NCBI GenBank assembly: GCA_964405405.1
Contig: CAYONT010000002.1
Location: forward strand, 1-64,000
DNA length: 64,000 nt
Origin: CAMCYM01 sp964405405
GTDB lineage: Bacteria > Bacteroidota > Bacteroidia > Flavobacteriales_D > Sanyastnellaceae
Direction: 5' to 3'
In this document: in pieces, positions 63,901-64,000 of the stretch
Numbering within the stretch: position 1 is the stretch's first letter
How the letters are laid out: each line of letters opens with the position of its first letter
The notes under the pieces: model-generated
What the model was told of the DNA's origin: nothing
Database searches by the model: none
The model's input: only the letters and a program-made list of their open reading frames with translations
Made by a program: the position numbers and the translations under genes

Positions 63901-63917
63901 TCGAAACCGCGCCATGA
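60909..63917 (+). CDS. GH92 alpha-1,2-mannosidase-type lipoprotein
   Basis: 1002 residues. A signal ends in lipobox GFIGC (Cys 22). The GH92 domain (about 40-770) starts VDTYIGTGGHGHTYPGATSP and FGMVQLSPDSRLDGWDGC. It also has FSLWDTFRALHPLLNWIEPV, VWELASNETNCMIGYHSVPV, GQYAHGNEPSHHVAYLPAYA, and GNEDCGQMSAWYVWSALGCY containing the catalytic acid. A chitobiase/beta-hexosaminidase C-terminal domain (about 770-850) and a carbohydrate-binding F5/8-like region (about 855-1002; TVDLGATTSLLRLRLGALQD) follow. GH92 enzymes trim alpha-mannosides, usually calcium-dependent. Cell-surface location fits. The start overlaps the upstream stop (ATGA). Confidence 0.93.
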   Translation: MNVLQVDKWTWALLAGLGFIGCKTGAPATRVATDWGSLPYHQRVDTYIGTGGHGHTYPGATSPFGMVQLSPDSRLDGWDGCGGFHADDDTLFGFSHTHLQGTGVSDYGDILVMPCTQFSADAGPWRNRYKSAFSQIEGESHAGYHAVYLQDHKLTAQLTTTPRVGIHRYILDAPDTVTWIVDLAHRDALLQYQIEPMDDSTLVGFRVSDNWAREQHVYFAMRFDRPMDWQDALTEIETMDTLADGTLQQRMTFVPVFAAGLGVVDSMVIRVALSPVDIEGALGNLAAEAPHTDFDRYVRENTARWDDQLGRVDVEVAPGTDPEREHRVFYTALYHACTTPNLASDVDGRYRGMDQRIHQLGPEDGLHYTVFSLWDTFRALHPLLNWIEPVRSRDFVRSMLRMYDQGGALPVWELASNETNCMIGYHSVPVIMDAVRWGIGAFDQTLAWEAMQSSAMGTGGGLPAYRELGFIPSEQEHESVSKTLEYAFDDACIAWYGAALGKPESDLYRLRALSYRNLYNSATGFIQPKRGGAFVENFDPREVNFHYTEANGWQYHFFVPHDVPGLMEAMGGSDAFLERLQAMFGATSETTGRDQADITGCIGQYAHGNEPSHHVAYLPAYAGRPDLTAEWVTRILDSLYWDGPDGLSGNEDCGQMSAWYVWSALGCYPVAPGSGEVVFGTPRFQRATVRPRGGPETVIERRGEGIYPVGLARGADRKLGAGVAVQALRDGGFWTVEVAPQPSTWGRDPDHWPGSAWPDEGFVGVPTLHAPRAFRQGLHPEGVTVSIDPPPGTQVTYRLHPSGPWLPYASPFWVQESCTVEARSIDGAGNRSATVSHPIRAISHDWKLDLACKFDNQYHAGGDQALLDGIRGGNQFKTGEWQGFYGQDVQGTVDLGATTSLLRLRLGALQDTRPWIFYPQTVRFWGSMDGRDWVLLGTAPPPPQRDDRDERPQVHRFELMTPAQVRYVRFEATTFGNLPAWHLGTGNPSWMFLDEWEIETAP

Positions 63918-64000
63918 ACCGGTTCCTGCTGGATGCGGGCCTGGCGCAGACCACGTTGCATCCCCTCGGCAAGGACGTGGAACGTGCCCAAGGTCCTTGG
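63914..64000 (+). CDS. Start of a gene running off the window
   Basis: An ATG at 63914 overlaps the GH92 stop (ATGA) and reads MNRFLLDAGLAQTTLHPLG onward to the window edge with no stop. The same overlap pattern as the preceding joints supports a real gene. Identity cannot be stated from 29 residues. Confidence 0.6.
   Translation, partial: MNRFLLDAGLAQTTLHPLGKDVERAQGPW

Noticed and set aside
1..64000. CRISPR array, insertion sequence, prophage or toxin-antitoxin pair
   Set aside because: No spaced short repeats, transposase or integrase motifs, phage genes or paired small genes were found on either strand.

Overview
The window comes from a member of the Bacteroidota, probably a Flavobacteriales-type, moderately GC-rich marine lineage. 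The sequence-level reasons are five proteins with type IX secretion (T9SS) C-terminal sorting domains, a type B gliding-motility-style adhesin, a STAS-rnz-pyrB/pyrR neighbourhood, the gyrA-TPR / clpC arrangement, and promoters of the Bacteroidota form (-33 TTTG, -7 TAnnTTTG) rather than E. coli type. The assignment below phylum level is inference. Two 100-N assembly gaps are present (7729-7828 and 20950-21049).

Layout. 1-9.3 kb: tail of a tRNA-Ser, a small DUF2805-type protein, a secreted protein, a cupredoxin + triple fasciclin T9SS protein, and a giant Ig/PKD-repeat adhesin cut by gap 1. 9.3-16.3 kb: TPR protein and gyrA on the minus strand, diverging from clpC and a DivIC/FtsB-like gene. 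16.3-21 kb: rhomboid protease, NTF2-like lipoprotein and ychF (minus), then an orphan transketolase N-terminal subunit, a VWA protein and a gene lost in gap 2 (plus). 21-23.2 kb: a DapA-fold protein that has lost its catalytic residues, with a conserved neighbour, and a lipoprotein. 23.2-33 kb: a long minus-strand colinear run, rpsA // pyrR-pyrB-STAS-(T9SS cargo)-rnz-response regulator-ilvE-outer membrane protein-msrA. 33-39 kb: lamin-tail T9SS protein, pruA, an unrecognised 201-aa possible DNA-binding protein with a striking repeat-flanked promoter, RNase P RNA, and an M28 peptidase. 39-43.6 kb: TolB-like protein, pseudouridine synthase, acyltransferase, fadH. 43.6-49.8 kb: tpiA-prmA-giant secreted protein operon. 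49.8-56.5 kb: recQ, RlmI-type methyltransferase, pdxH, a 74-aa protein, PhoD-like lipoprotein, T9SS protein. 56.9-64 kb: a plus-strand chain of overlapping genes: paaZ, S41 peptidase, secreted protein, GH92 alpha-mannosidase and a further truncated gene; this block looks more GC-rich than the rest.

Most of the window is core chromosome: DNA topology, proteolysis, translation, pyrimidine, vitamin B6 and amino-acid metabolism, interleaved with surface and secreted proteins. No phage, insertion sequence, CRISPR array or classical defence island was seen. The most interesting signals are the catalytically degenerate DapA homologue, the 201-aa protein with its repeated promoter element, the 1487-aa secreted protein coupled to prmA, the orphan transketolase half, and the paaZ-S41-GH92 overlapping gene chain. 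All calls were made by reading; no searches were run.
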